Of a stretch of DNA of 64,000 nucleotides, positions 1 through 6,344 are shown one piece after another (the stretch's first letter is position 1; each line of letters begins with the position of its first letter). The translations under genes and the position numbers were made by a program. Under the pieces are notes generated by a model, which was given only the letters and a program-made list of their open reading frames with translations, was not told where the DNA came from and ran no database searches. Source of the DNA: a virus; the IMG/VR virus record IMGVR_UViG_3300028384_001500, positions 1-64,000 of that record; one strand, 5' to 3'.

Positions 1-42
1 TCCCCTTATGTTTTTGTTATAACGTTTAATTGTTATGTTAAT

Positions 43-70
43 ATAATACCGCATGTTTTCCAGTATTACA
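43..70 (-). promoter_or_regulatory. Phage promoter, TGTAAT-N16-TATTAT class
   Basis: On the minus strand a TGTAAT box (65-70) is followed 16 bases later by TATTAT (43-48). It is preceded by an A-rich run. The spacing and boxes match a motif found repeatedly in this window. It fires leftward out of the window, just past the end of the photolyase-like gene, so it serves a gene not seen here. Confidence 0.6.
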
Positions 71-78
71 TTTTTTAT

Positions 79-1254
79 TTAAAATTTATTAACCAGTTTA
101 AAAGTTCTTTTTGTATTGTAATTCATTACTTTACCGTATTGCATTCTCATAGTTGAGACGCAACTAATATAGTTGTTTGGGCTTTGTCCATCGTCTGAAT
201 AGTAATTAAACAGATCGATGATTGTTTTTAAACTTTCTATTCCTCCGCCCATGCCATAGTAACATTGGCTAGCCAACCACATTCTAATTCTATTTGGTGC
301 CCATTTTGACTCGATTAATCTTTTTAGTTCATTGTCAAGAATAGTGTTTCCTGTAGTCGCACTCAAAAACTGCTCTCTAGTAAACTTACCAGGAAAAGGA
401 GTAATTAAGTTATCATAAGACTTCTTGTCTAAAAGTCTTTCTGCCCATAACTCAACTGGATCTTTAAAAGACAAATCATTAATTCTTGTTTTTCTAATCG
501 ATATCTCTCTAAATGCCATTTGACGAAGAAACGGTACAATAGGGTGATCTTTCTGAATAAAACCAGGTAGCATATTAATTATTCCTGACAGTATTTCATT
601 GGCGTCAATTAGACCATGATGTAAGTATTTAGAAAATAGGGACGACCCTTCTTTATGATTTCGGAATTGATGATATTTTGGCAGTATCTGTTCAAATCGC
701 TTTTCTAATTTTGTTATTTCTTCTCTTAGGTTTTCTGCTTTTTCTTTATCTGGTTTAACTTTAGGTAGGTTTAATTTTATACCTTTTACGTTCTCGCAGT
801 TTAACTCTGTTGTACTTTTCTTGTTCTTTAACCAGTATACCCATCTACTTTTGGCAGTCATCTTAATACACTCTGGGTCATGACTGTCGGAGTCAATAGT
901 GGTCACATCCAACCCAGACATGTCAATCCATGACCCGGGACCGAAAAGAGGCATATCATAAAAAACTTCTTCGATATCGTTTTCTTTTAAAATATCGACT
1001 ATGATATCTTTGGGTCTGTCTGATTTAATTAGGAATAAATCTAATCCTAATTTGCTTTTTAAGTCAGAAGCAAATAAGTTTATTGCTTTTTTATGAAATT
1101 GACATGACCCTCTTTTCAATACTTCTCTTTCACTTGAAGAGAAATACCAGGGTGAAGGATATACTACAGCTAGTTTGTTATGCTTAGTTAGCGCTTTTTT
1201 AAAGAGTCTAGAATTAATTCTAAAACTATGACTGAGAACAATCAAACAACTCAT
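79..1254 (-). CDS. DNA photolyase/cryptochrome-like flavoprotein, short form
   Basis: 391 residues. The first ~120 residues look like the photolyase alpha/beta antenna domain (starts IVLSHSFRINSRLF). The C-terminal half carries the FAD-domain signature: TGNTILDNELKRL, then WAPNRIRMWLAS, where classical enzymes have TGYPLVDAAMREL and a similar Asn-Arg-x-Arg-Met helix. Photolyases use FAD and light to split pyrimidine dimers. The protein is shorter than the usual 450-500 residues, and the end (after YGMGGG) departs strongly from the normal tryptophan-rich segment, so electron-transfer residues may differ. It lies just downstream of the tRNA cluster and is probably co-transcribed with it. Fold call is fairly firm; catalytic activity is inferred. 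Confidence 0.72.
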   Translation of the reverse strand: MSCLIVLSHSFRINSRLFKKALTKHNKLAVVYPSPWYFSSSEREVLKRGSCQFHKKAINLFASDLKSKLGLDLFLIKSDRPKDIIVDILKENDIEEVFYDMPLFGPGSWIDMSGLDVTTIDSDSHDPECIKMTAKSRWVYWLKNKKSTTELNCENVKGIKLNLPKVKPDKEKAENLREEITKLEKRFEQILPKYHQFRNHKEGSSLFSKYLHHGLIDANEILSGIINMLPGFIQKDHPIVPFLRQMAFREISIRKTRINDLSFKDPVELWAERLLDKKSYDNLITPFPGKFTREQFLSATTGNTILDNELKRLIESKWAPNRIRMWLASQCYYGMGGGIESLKTIIDLFNYYSDDGQSPNNYISCVSTMRMQYGKVMNYNTKRTFKLVNKF

Positions 1255-1283
1255 TTGTTATCTCATAACTAGGGGTTTAAAAG

Positions 1284-1356
1284 TACATCCAGCAGGACTC
1301 GAACCTGCGACCACCTGATTAAAAGTCAGATGCTCTACCAACTGAGCTATGGATGC
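1284..1356 (-). tRNA. tRNA-Lys (anticodon TTT)
   Basis: Cloverleaf on the minus strand: acceptor GCATCCA/TGGATGT (first pair G-U), discriminator A, D arm GCTC/GAGC, anticodon loop CTTTTAA giving UUU, and T arm GCAGG-TTCGAGT-CCTGC. No CCA is encoded. First of a cluster of RNA genes between two protein genes. Confidence 0.93.
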
Positions 1357-1368
1357 TTAAATAAAAAA

Positions 1369-1440
1369 GATGTGATCGAGATCTTTCCTAACATCTCATA
1401 AAATAAAAGTGGGGACGAGGAGCGTATGCTCGATCACATC
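1369..1440 (-). ncRNA. Unassigned folded RNA closed by a 12-bp stem
   Basis: Positions 1369-1380 and 1429-1440 are perfect 12-base inverted repeats (gatgtgatcgag / ctcgatcacatc) enclosing 48 bases. It lies between tRNA-Lys and a tRNA-like RNA. No T loop or anticodon arm is visible, so it is not a normal tRNA. It could be a processing signal, a small RNA or a decayed tRNA. Confidence 0.4.
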
Positions 1441-1449
1441 AGAAAAAGC

Positions 1450-1552
1450 TGCGAGACTAGGGAGTCGAACCCTAAAAAGCCTAAGATAAATTGCAAACTC
1501 TATCTCAGCCCAGTTGATCCGATTTGTTTTACACCAAACTCAACTGTCTCGC
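1450..1552 (-). ncRNA. tRNA-like RNA with abnormal D and anticodon arms
   Basis: The ends are those of a good tRNA: 7-bp acceptor GCGAGAC/GTCTCGC, discriminator A, T arm TAGGG-TTCGACT-CCCTA. The 70 bases between them are too long for a class I tRNA and do not fit a standard class II tRNA: a 5-bp GTTGA/TCAAC arm has a 22-base loop, and an 8-bp CTGAGATA/TATCTTAG arm has a 12-base loop (GAGTTTGCAATT). No clear anticodon can be assigned. It may be a tRNA with an insertion, a decoy or a degenerate copy. Confidence 0.5.
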
Positions 1553-1557
1553 ATAAA

Positions 1558-1635
1558 TGGACGCGGGAGCCGGATTCGAACCGACGACCTCTGGGTTATG
1601 AGCCCAGCAAGCTGACCTGACTGCTCCATCCCGCA
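1558..1635 (-). tRNA. tRNA-Met, initiator type (anticodon CAT)
   Basis: Closely resembles bacterial initiator tRNA: GGGATGGAGCAGTC in the 5' half, the GGG/CCC anticodon stem with loop CTCATAA, then GGTCGTCGGTTCGAATCC. The 1-72 position is U-G rather than a Watson-Crick pair, consistent with an initiator. The genome encodes the terminal CCA (bases 1558-1560 read TGG on the plus strand). Confidence 0.88.
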
Positions 1636-1645
1636 ATAAAAAGAA

Positions 1646-1930
1646 TGTATCATGAGGGACTCGAACCCCCGACCCGCTGCTTAGCGCACCACTACAATTT
1701 TCATTGCCAATTTTCATTGTTTGTAGTCCGGACTATCCCTCAACCATAGAATTAATTATTCCTTAGGCCACTCCCGTCTAGTCTCTACACCTTCATAATT
1801 TCTTATGCTTGGCTCGGGATTGCCATTTTAAAGGTTTCCCCGAATTTGAGAGTGTATGCAATGTGATGTTTCCACCACAAGGCTCCTTTATCTTAAAGGC
1901 AGCTGCTCTATCCATCTGAGCTAATGATAC
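1646..1930 (-). tRNA. tRNA-Arg (anticodon TCT) interrupted by a group I intron
   Basis: 5' exon 1896-1930 and 3' exon 1646-1684 join to a 74-base tRNA: acceptor GTATCAT/ATGATAC with discriminator A, D arm GCTC/GAGC, anticodon stem GCTGC/GCAGC with loop CTTCTAA, and T arm with GGGTTCGAGTCCC. The splice falls between U34 and C35. Joining at this point gives U33 and a 7-base loop, which alternative junctions do not. It lies directly downstream of a promoter at 1971-1998. UCU reads AGA/AGG, codons favoured by AT-rich phages. Confidence 0.88.
1685..1895 (-). other. Group I intron (IC3-like, related to the Azoarcus tRNA-Ile intron)
   Basis: 211 bases with no ORF. Core elements match the Azoarcus ribozyme nearly word for word: TCAAATTCGG and GAAACC, ATGGCAA, CCGAGCCAAGC, then ATGAAGGTGTAGAGACTAGACGG, CCTAAGG and CATAGTCC (here GATAGTCC). 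A P2 hairpin TGTGGTG-GAAA-CATCACA is visible. The 5' exon end CUU can pair with an internal GAG so that the splice-site U pairs with G, as required for P1, and the last intron base is G. It should self-splice from the tRNA-Arg precursor using guanosine. Confidence 0.9.
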
Positions 1931-1970
1931 ATATAATTTATAGCAATTTTAAAGATCTTGTTATAAGAAT

Positions 1971-1998
1971 ATTATAACTAACATTTTTTAGTATTACA
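1971..1998 (-). promoter_or_regulatory. Phage promoter, TGTAAT-N16-TATAAT class
   Basis: TGTAAT (1993-1998) and TATAAT (1971-1976) on the minus strand, 16 bases apart, with an A-rich run upstream. Expected start near 1964, about 35 bases before tRNA-Arg, so it drives the Arg / initiator Met / Lys RNA cluster and perhaps the photolyase gene. Confidence 0.75.
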
Positions 1999-2017
1999 TT
2001 TTTTTATTTTATAATAA

Positions 2018-2108
2018 CAAGGGCGTGAGTCTCTAGCATATCATTAGATGATTACTAGCACACATGGGAACTCATCGTTTAAGATTGCCTGCCTGAGCAA
2101 TCCCCTCG
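2018..2108 (-). ncRNA. Candidate branched structured RNA between tRNA-Leu and tRNA-Arg
   Basis: Read on the minus strand, an outer stem CGAGGG/CCCTTG (2103-2108 with 2018-2023, one G-U) encloses a 6-bp hairpin GATTGC/GCAATC and a second stem TGAGT/ACTCA. The second stem is topped by a further hairpin (CTAG and ATCAT/ATGAT pairings). It has no T arm and is not a tRNA. It sits between two promoters in an RNA-only region. Base pairing is seen; function is unknown. Confidence 0.4.
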
Positions 2109-2120
2109 TATTCTATAAAG

Positions 2121-2204
2121 TGCCTCGGGCGGGACTTGAACCCGCACTCCCTATCGGAAACAAGATTTTAAGTCTTGCGTGTCTACCAATTCCACCACCA
2201 AGGC
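2121..2204 (-). tRNA. tRNA-Leu (anticodon TAA)
   Basis: 84 bases, class II. Acceptor GCCTTGG/CCGAGGC with discriminator A, D-region GGTGGAATTGGTAGACACGC typical of tRNA-Leu, anticodon stem CAAGA/TCTTG with loop CTTAAAA giving UAA, a long variable arm, and T arm GCGGG-TTCAAGT-CCCGC. No CCA encoded. Confidence 0.93.
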
Positions 2205-2255
2205 AAAGTGTATTTCAAAGAACTGTTAAATAACTGTTTAATTATTTATGTTTAT

Positions 2256-2283
2256 AATATAACCAGTGTTTACCAAGATTACA
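2256..2283 (-). promoter_or_regulatory. Phage promoter, TGTAAT-N16-TATATT class
   Basis: TGTAAT (2278-2283) and TATATT (2256-2261) on the minus strand with a 16-base spacer and an AAAAAA run just upstream. Expected start near 2249, 45 bases before tRNA-Leu. Confidence 0.7.
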
Positions 2284-2287
2284 TTTT

Positions 2288-2518
2288 TTATTTCATTTTT
2301 ATGCTTTCTTCTTTAATTTTGAATCTTTTTTTGTTTTCTTCTATCGTCCCTACATTAATAACGACTAACATTAATTGTTCATGAGGTAACTTTTCAATGA
2401 TAGTTGCCATTTCCCAGCCATTGCGATATGCTTCAAACGGTCCTTTTGCAAAGACTTCAATAAAGAACTTTTCATCGAGATTTTCTTTTTTGATATATCC
2501 GATTGTCCATGTATCCAT
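2288..2518 (-). CDS. Small hypothetical protein
   Basis: 76 residues, starting MDTWTIGYIKKENLDEKFF, not recognised. A GGGAGG ribosome-binding site lies about 10 bases before the ATG. The mix of beta-like strands and a charged C-terminus (KRFKIKEESIKMK) suggests a small soluble protein. It is last in a run that begins with the RadA-like ATPase. Confidence 0.65.
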   Translation of the reverse strand: MDTWTIGYIKKENLDEKFFIEVFAKGPFEAYRNGWEMATIIEKLPHEQLMLVVINVGTIEENKKRFKIKEESIKMK

Positions 2519-2536
2519 TTCATTATGCCTCCCATT

Positions 2537-3292
2537 CTATACACCTGAACTACTCAGTCTAGCAACTTCATTAAATCCAGATCGATGAAGGCTTAGAAAG
2601 ACAATATGCCCACTGCCACCAAACCTGTTTTTCAATGCCAACAAAACACGACAGCCAACTAAGTCAGGATCTTTTTCTTCAACTGACAGATGAATGTGAC
2701 TGTCGACCATATGTTTAAGTTTATTTGATCCGGCCATCTTTCCGTCCTTGGTTACCTGACCAATGACAATGACATTCACAGCATGTTCTTTTGCATAATC
2801 AGTTAACATACCTAAAGCTCTTTCAGCAGTTTGTGTTGTTATTCTGCCGTTCTTAAAGCGTCCATCGTCCATGCATTGCAAAGAGTCGACAATTAAAAAG
2901 AAAGGCTTTTTTGGGTTTGCTTTTCTTATTTTGTCACAACCTTCAAGTAGCTTTGGGATATTATCTTCCCCGCCTACAGCAAACTTATGTCTAAGTTTGA
3001 GTCTATCAACTGTCATTTTAATTTGAAATAGACTCTCTTCAGCTGTGTTAAAAACTGCCATAGCTCCATTACCTTGTAAAGCATTCGCAAGTGTAAGCAT
3101 CATTGTTGTCTTTCCAGCACCAGGTGTCCCTGTAAATAGAGACACCATTGAAGGTGTAAAACCTTCTCCTCCTAAAATACAGTCAAAAAAGTCTAGACCA
3201 GTAGGAACCTTCTTTTTAAGAACATCAGGGACTTTAATGTCCTGAATATTTGTTCCAAAAGGAACATCTTCAATTTTAACTTTTAATTTCAT
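2537..3292 (-). CDS. RadA/RecA-like DNA repair ATPase lacking the flanking RadA domains
   Basis: 251 residues. Walker A GTPGAGKT at 55-62, Walker B FFLIVDS at 131-137, and KNRFG at 221-225, the motif that marks the RadA/Sms branch of the RecA family; GSNKLKHMVD at 188-197 also matches RadA. RadA promotes branch migration and works as a helicase in recombination. Cellular RadA has an N-terminal zinc finger and a C-terminal Lon-like domain; both are absent, leaving only the ATPase core. The gene lies in a run of DNA-metabolism genes (exonuclease, ligase), so a role in phage recombination or replication is likely. Confidence 0.8.
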   Translation of the reverse strand: MKLKVKIEDVPFGTNIQDIKVPDVLKKKVPTGLDFFDCILGGEGFTPSMVSLFTGTPGAGKTTMMLTLANALQGNGAMAVFNTAEESLFQIKMTVDRLKLRHKFAVGGEDNIPKLLEGCDKIRKANPKKPFFLIVDSLQCMDDGRFKNGRITTQTAERALGMLTDYAKEHAVNVIVIGQVTKDGKMAGSNKLKHMVDSHIHLSVEEKDPDLVGCRVLLALKNRFGGSGHIVFLSLHRSGFNEVARLSSSGV

Positions 3293-3320
3293 TTCTTTCT
3301 CCCCAACACTTTATAATTAT

Positions 3321-3923
3321 CTAGCCGCCAATAAAACCTTTCTTTTCGGCAAACCAAGAAGGAACACGAAATGTAATCGTTTCAGACACATCACCTTTTT
3401 TTGAAGGATCGGGAGCAAGCGAAGAGGACATAAATAATTTTATATCATGATCGTGAACCATTTCTTTGTTAACCCATATCTTCTCGTCGCCACCAACTTT
3501 TTTAAGTAGCACAGCACTATTGTCTTTTGACGTTAAGACTGGATGACCGGTATAGTCATAAAGATGCGATCCAAAAACTGGGACGTATGTTTTGTCCATC
3601 CACGCAAGCTTACCCTTCTCAAACTTGTCAATAAGCATTCTTTGAGAGTCTGATACACTATCATCATTTCTGTATTGGAAATCTTTATTTGACACGACTA
3701 ACTCTACACAGTTGTCTGTTGTGTAATACTGCTCACCTAATTGATCAACCATGAACAGCTTACATGTACCAAAGTTGTTGACAAAGACAGAAGTAACCAG
3801 GTACATTGAGTCAACTTCAGCTTTGTTAAGAAAGTGTTTTGATCTTGTCTTTTTTGTGCAAATGACAATATCATTTTTTTGAAAACTCTTGATATCGTTT
3901 TCATTAAAAAAGGATCCTAGCAT
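3321..3923 (-). CDS. Hypothetical protein
   Basis: 200 residues, not recognised. The first ~90 residues look beta-rich (NDIVICTKKTRS, DSMYLVTSVFVNNF, LGEQYYTTDNCVELV), like a small barrel that also appears in other short proteins of this window. The ATG lies 10 bases beyond the stop of the next gene upstream. The position between a RadA-like ATPase and an exonuclease suggests nucleic-acid work, but this is context only. Confidence 0.65.
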   Translation of the reverse strand: MLGSFFNENDIKSFQKNDIVICTKKTRSKHFLNKAEVDSMYLVTSVFVNNFGTCKLFMVDQLGEQYYTTDNCVELVVSNKDFQYRNDDSVSDSQRMLIDKFEKGKLAWMDKTYVPVFGSHLYDYTGHPVLTSKDNSAVLLKKVGGDEKIWVNKEMVHDHDIKLFMSSSLAPDPSKKGDVSETITFRVPSWFAEKKGFIGG

Positions 3924-3932
3924 TTATGTGCC

Positions 3933-4376
3933 TCACATTATCCAGGGTTTATAAGAGTCAGAGTTATCGCCCACTAATTTTTCAATCGGTATGTCATTAG
4001 CATTGTTTGCTAATTTACCTGTGGCGATAGCGTATGTTTTTGTAAATGTCACGATGCCATGGCATGCTTGTGCCAAGATTGTTCTACATTCTACAGCAGA
4101 AAATTCTGAAGAAAAGTATTCGTCGCCTTCATTAAAAGCAGTTAAAATAATAATCTTTCCGTCTTTATATTTAACTTGACACATTTCAGTTTTCATCCCA
4201 GCATGAATAAACACACCTTCCTCAGTTAAGTCAGCAACGAAGTCATTATCATCTGAATTTACGTAGAATGAAAATGCTGAATAGAATTCTTGTTTTTCTT
4301 GTTCAGAAAGTTCTAGCGGAAAGCCTTCCGTAATAAATTCAATGAATTCATTTTTTGAAATTGTAATGGTATCCAT
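3933..4376 (-). CDS. Hypothetical acidic protein
   Basis: 147 residues from MDTITISKNEF. This start is chosen over the longer frame (to 4517) because a promoter at 4407-4434 would begin transcription near 4400. The N-terminus is acidic (LSEQEKQEF) and the middle looks like alternating strands (VFIHAGMKTEM, CQVKYKDGKIIIL). No family recognised. First gene of a leftward run towards the RadA-like ATPase. Confidence 0.7.
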   Translation of the reverse strand: MDTITISKNEFIEFITEGFPLELSEQEKQEFYSAFSFYVNSDDNDFVADLTEEGVFIHAGMKTEMCQVKYKDGKIIILTAFNEGDEYFSSEFSAVECRTILAQACHGIVTFTKTYAIATGKLANNANDIPIEKLVGDNSDSYKPWIM

Positions 4377-4406
4377 TTGTTTTCCTTTGTTTTGGGTTAT
4401 GTGTTT

Positions 4407-4434
4407 AGTATACCAGGATGAAAATAGAATTACA
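4407..4434 (-). promoter_or_regulatory. Phage promoter, TGTAAT-N16-TATACT class
   Basis: TGTAAT (4429-4434) and TATACT (4407-4412) on the minus strand, 16 bases apart. The stretch after the -10 box (AAACACATAAC) is shared with the promoter ahead of the sigma factor gene at 52508, which suggests common regulation. Start expected near 4400, 24 bases before the ATG at 4376. Confidence 0.75.
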
Positions 4435-4437
4435 CTT

Positions 4438-5016
4438 TTAGCTTTTAATTGTATTACTAATAATGTGGTAGAAGACTTGCCTGCAATCTTCGACGTCTTT
4501 ACCTGCTGTATGTGCACCTTCTGAATCGATTTCTAAGTGTTCACGAAGTGTGTCTAAATTTTGTCGATCTGTTGGTAAGAATAGATATGAAAGAGCGCAT
4601 GTATCAATTTTTGGATATCCAAAACTGTATGTCTTATCAGACTCTTTTGCATCTCTCGTCCACTTCTTATAGCCGTATCTCTGGAATACTGCTGTTAAAT
4701 GATCTAGATCAAAGTCAATGTTATGTGCAATAATAGGACCAAAGCGAAGCTTCTTAGCAATAGTTTCAGCAACTTCTTCAAATGTAGGAGCATCTTCCCA
4801 ATCAGCTTCGTTGTAGCCGCAAATCTTAAGTGCTTCTTCGGATGCGAACTCTAGTTCTACCGGGCGAGGCTTAATCTTTGTAGTCCACTTATCTGTGTTG
4901 CCACTTTCCCAGTCAGTAATAATAGATATCTCTAAAATTGCAGACCTGGAAGAGTCTAAGTGTGTTGTTTCGATATCAAAAAATGTTGTTGCTTTTGCGT
5001 TTGTAAAGTTTCCCAT
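4438..5016 (-). CDS. DnaQ-like 3'-5' exonuclease (DEDDh)
   Basis: 192 residues from MGNFTNAK, the ATG that follows TAGGAGAG; the longer frame to 5043 would overlap the upstream gene without benefit. The three exonuclease motifs are present: FFDIETT (catalytic Asp and Glu at 13-16), AHNIDFD in the middle, and HTAGKDVEDC near the end with the DEDDh-type His and Asp. Members remove 3' nucleotides for proofreading or RNA/DNA turnover. No polymerase is in this window, so it is either a free proofreading subunit or an RNase T/oligoribonuclease-like enzyme. Confidence 0.85.
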   Translation of the reverse strand: MGNFTNAKATTFFDIETTHLDSSRSAILEISIITDWESGNTDKWTTKIKPRPVELEFASEEALKICGYNEADWEDAPTFEEVAETIAKKLRFGPIIAHNIDFDLDHLTAVFQRYGYKKWTRDAKESDKTYSFGYPKIDTCALSYLFLPTDRQNLDTLREHLEIDSEGAHTAGKDVEDCRQVFYHIISNTIKS

Positions 5017-5024
5017 TATCTCTC

Positions 5025-5315
5025 CTAATCTGAGTAATCGCAATCGTCGTAATCATAAACAGTTGGTTCTTCTGAATCTCCATCATAAAAACCATCCCAT
5101 ACATTATTAAGGTCATCTTCTAAATCATTATTGACTTCTCGTTGGATTTTTCTAAAGATCTCATGTGCTGACATTCTTTCAAACTCAAACACATTATTTC
5201 CAAAGTCATTTTTGATTCTAAAGTTTCCTTGGTCATCTTTTTCTAAGATAACAGTCTCTACATCTCCGTCAGGAGTTGATGCATTATATCTTCCTATTTC
5301 TGCCCAATTCATCAC
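5025..5315 (-). CDS. Small acidic hypothetical protein
   Basis: 96 residues with a very acidic C-terminus (DDLNNVWDGFYDGDSEEP, then repeated Asp/Tyr). Not recognised. Its ATG overlaps the stop of the next gene by 4 bases (ATGA), so it is translated as part of a tightly packed run. The N-terminal half (TVILEKDDQGNFRIKNDFG) looks like a small beta sheet. Confidence 0.65.
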   Translation of the reverse strand: MMNWAEIGRYNASTPDGDVETVILEKDDQGNFRIKNDFGNNVFEFERMSAHEIFRKIQREVNNDLEDDLNNVWDGFYDGDSEEPTVYDYDDCDYSD

Positions 5316-5494
5316 ATATCTCCAAAAAGTAGTTTAAGTTTAATAAACTCTTTAGGCGTACAAGATACGACGACGTTACCGTTTTTCTTCAAAGCAACAA
5401 ATTTATGACCACCAATTGATGTTTTCTCAATGGTAATTTCATGCTTTCTGTTACCGTAACCTTTTACATTCACAGACTTTCTATCTATGTTCAT
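5312..5494 (-). CDS. Small basic hypothetical protein
   Basis: 60 residues, Lys-rich, alternating strands (HEITIEKTSIGGHKFVALKK, NGNVVVSCTPKEF). Overlaps its neighbours on both sides by 4 bases, which supports it as a real gene in a translationally coupled run. Function unknown. Confidence 0.6.
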   Translation of the reverse strand: MNIDRKSVNVKGYGNRKHEITIEKTSIGGHKFVALKKNGNVVVSCTPKEFIKLKLLFGDM

Positions 5495-5721
5495 CGAATA
5501 GCCCCTTCCAATTGTTCAACAATATTGTCAAGTTGAACAATTTCATCTCCTAATTGTGTTCTAATTTTAGCAACCTGAATTGCTTTACGAATAACTTTAG
5601 GTGAAATACCATGTTGATCTTTAAGATCTTCAATTAAAATCTTTTTATCCTCTTGAAGTAGTTTAATTTCTTCTTCAATAGCTTTGTATTTGTCGATAAA
5701 TTGTTTTAGTTCATCTGTCAT
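5491..5721 (-). CDS. GapR/DUF2312-like small coiled-coil DNA-binding protein (tentative)
   Basis: 76 residues, almost all helix: LKQFIDKYKAIEEEIKLLQED, then a short basic helix around VIRKAIQVAK. The order resembles GapR/DUF2312 proteins (LKxFIERIExLEEEKKxLxED, then a basic helix), which clamp overtwisted AT-rich DNA. The resemblance is by eye only; a generic coiled coil is the alternative. A weak promoter of the window's class lies 30 bases upstream. Confidence 0.5.
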   Translation of the reverse strand: MTDELKQFIDKYKAIEEEIKLLQEDKKILIEDLKDQHGISPKVIRKAIQVAKIRTQLGDEIVQLDNIVEQLEGAIR

Positions 5722-5750
5722 GTCTGACTCCTTTGTTATATTGTTTTTCT

Positions 5751-5778
5751 ATATTATTCTTATTTTGGTTTATTTACA
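5751..5778 (-). promoter_or_regulatory. Possible promoter, TGTAAA-N16-TAATAT
   Basis: TGTAAA (5773-5778) and TAATAT (5751-5756) on the minus strand with the same 16-base spacing as the strong examples, and 30 bases before the gene starting at 5721. Both boxes deviate by one or more bases, so it is weaker evidence. Confidence 0.45.
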
Positions 5779-5792
5779 ACAGTATTTATTAT

Positions 5793-5984
5793 TTATTCGT
5801 TTGGATATCTGCTAGCTAATTGAATTTGTGCGCCTCTTAGCCTGATTATTTTTCCACAATACAATATCGACCCTAGCTTCTGGGATTTGTCATATTTTAT
5901 TAGCAGGCCGATTTTCCACGGCTCTCGATCTTCAAATCTAACACCTACTAAATATTTAAATCTAACAAGGTCACCTGCTTTCAT
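5793..5984 (-). CDS. Small SH3/KOW-barrel-like protein 1
   Basis: 63 residues beginning MKAGDLVRFKYL. The pattern MKxGDLV, a central GLLI strand, then a hydrophobic strand pair is shared with the next two genes upstream (MKAGDLVKWTF and MKVGNLVSGY) and with others elsewhere, suggesting tandem copies of a small beta-barrel family. Overlaps the upstream gene by 4 bases. Such barrels often bind nucleic acid or protein; no function can be assigned. Confidence 0.65.
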   Translation of the reverse strand: MKAGDLVRFKYLVGVRFEDREPWKIGLLIKYDKSQKLGSILYCGKIIRLRGAQIQLASRYPNE

Positions 5985-6166
5985 TCTACTAACTCTATTT
6001 CTGTTGGGCAGCTATGTATGATATTGCCACAAGACAAGAGTATGTGCCAACTGTTTTCTGGAATTGGCATTGGCTTTAGAAGTATTCCAATAGAGTACTC
6101 GTTGTTTATGTTGTGAACACTTGAAGTTTTTGCAAAAGTCCACTTAACTAAGTCACCTGCTTTCAT
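5981..6166 (-). CDS. Small SH3/KOW-barrel-like protein 2
   Basis: 61 residues from MKAGDLVKWTF. The internal Met is chosen because GGGAGGAG directly precedes it and the paralogues all start MKxGxLV; an in-frame ATG 12 bases earlier exists. The IGILLKP strand and ILLSCGNII match the layout of its neighbour. Overlaps both flanking genes by 4 bases. Function unknown. Confidence 0.65.
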   Translation of the reverse strand: MKAGDLVKWTFAKTSSVHNINNEYSIGILLKPMPIPENSWHILLSCGNIIHSCPTEIELVE

Positions 6167-6342
6167 TGCTCCTCCCATTCATTCTTGACAATTATAAATT
6201 CGTTTGGATAATGACTTGAAAGCTGACCGGTACTCCACATAATCATGTACAGACGATTAAGCGGGCGTATTACGTCGACAATTATTCCAACACAACCAGC
6301 TATCTTATCGGAATAACCTGATACTAAATTACCTACTTTCAT
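6163..6342 (-). CDS. Small SH3/KOW-barrel-like protein 3 (59 residues)
   Basis: Encodes 59 residues beginning MKVGNLVSGYSDK and ending NEWEEQ, with strands CVGIIVDVI and LYMIMWSTG. The AAGGAG ribosome-binding site lies inside the last codons of the ligase gene, and the stop overlaps the next start (ATGA). It shares SSHYPNE with the SRYPNE end of barrel protein 1. A clear third tandem copy. Confidence 0.65.
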   Translation of the reverse strand: MKVGNLVSGYSDKIAGCVGIIVDVIRPLNRLYMIMWSTGQLSSHYPNEFIIVKNEWEEQ

Positions 6343-6344
6343 AT

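Noticed and set aside
1426-1717. Short open frames in the tRNA region
   Set aside because: They fall on tRNA and intron sequences and have no coding features.
2041-2060. TGCTAGTAATC-like string recalling 16S rRNA
   Set aside because: Only a dozen bases match and the surroundings do not; no rRNA is present.
4377-4517. N-terminal extension of the gene at 3933-4376
   Set aside because: The extension runs through a promoter whose start site would lie after it, and through the upstream gene end.
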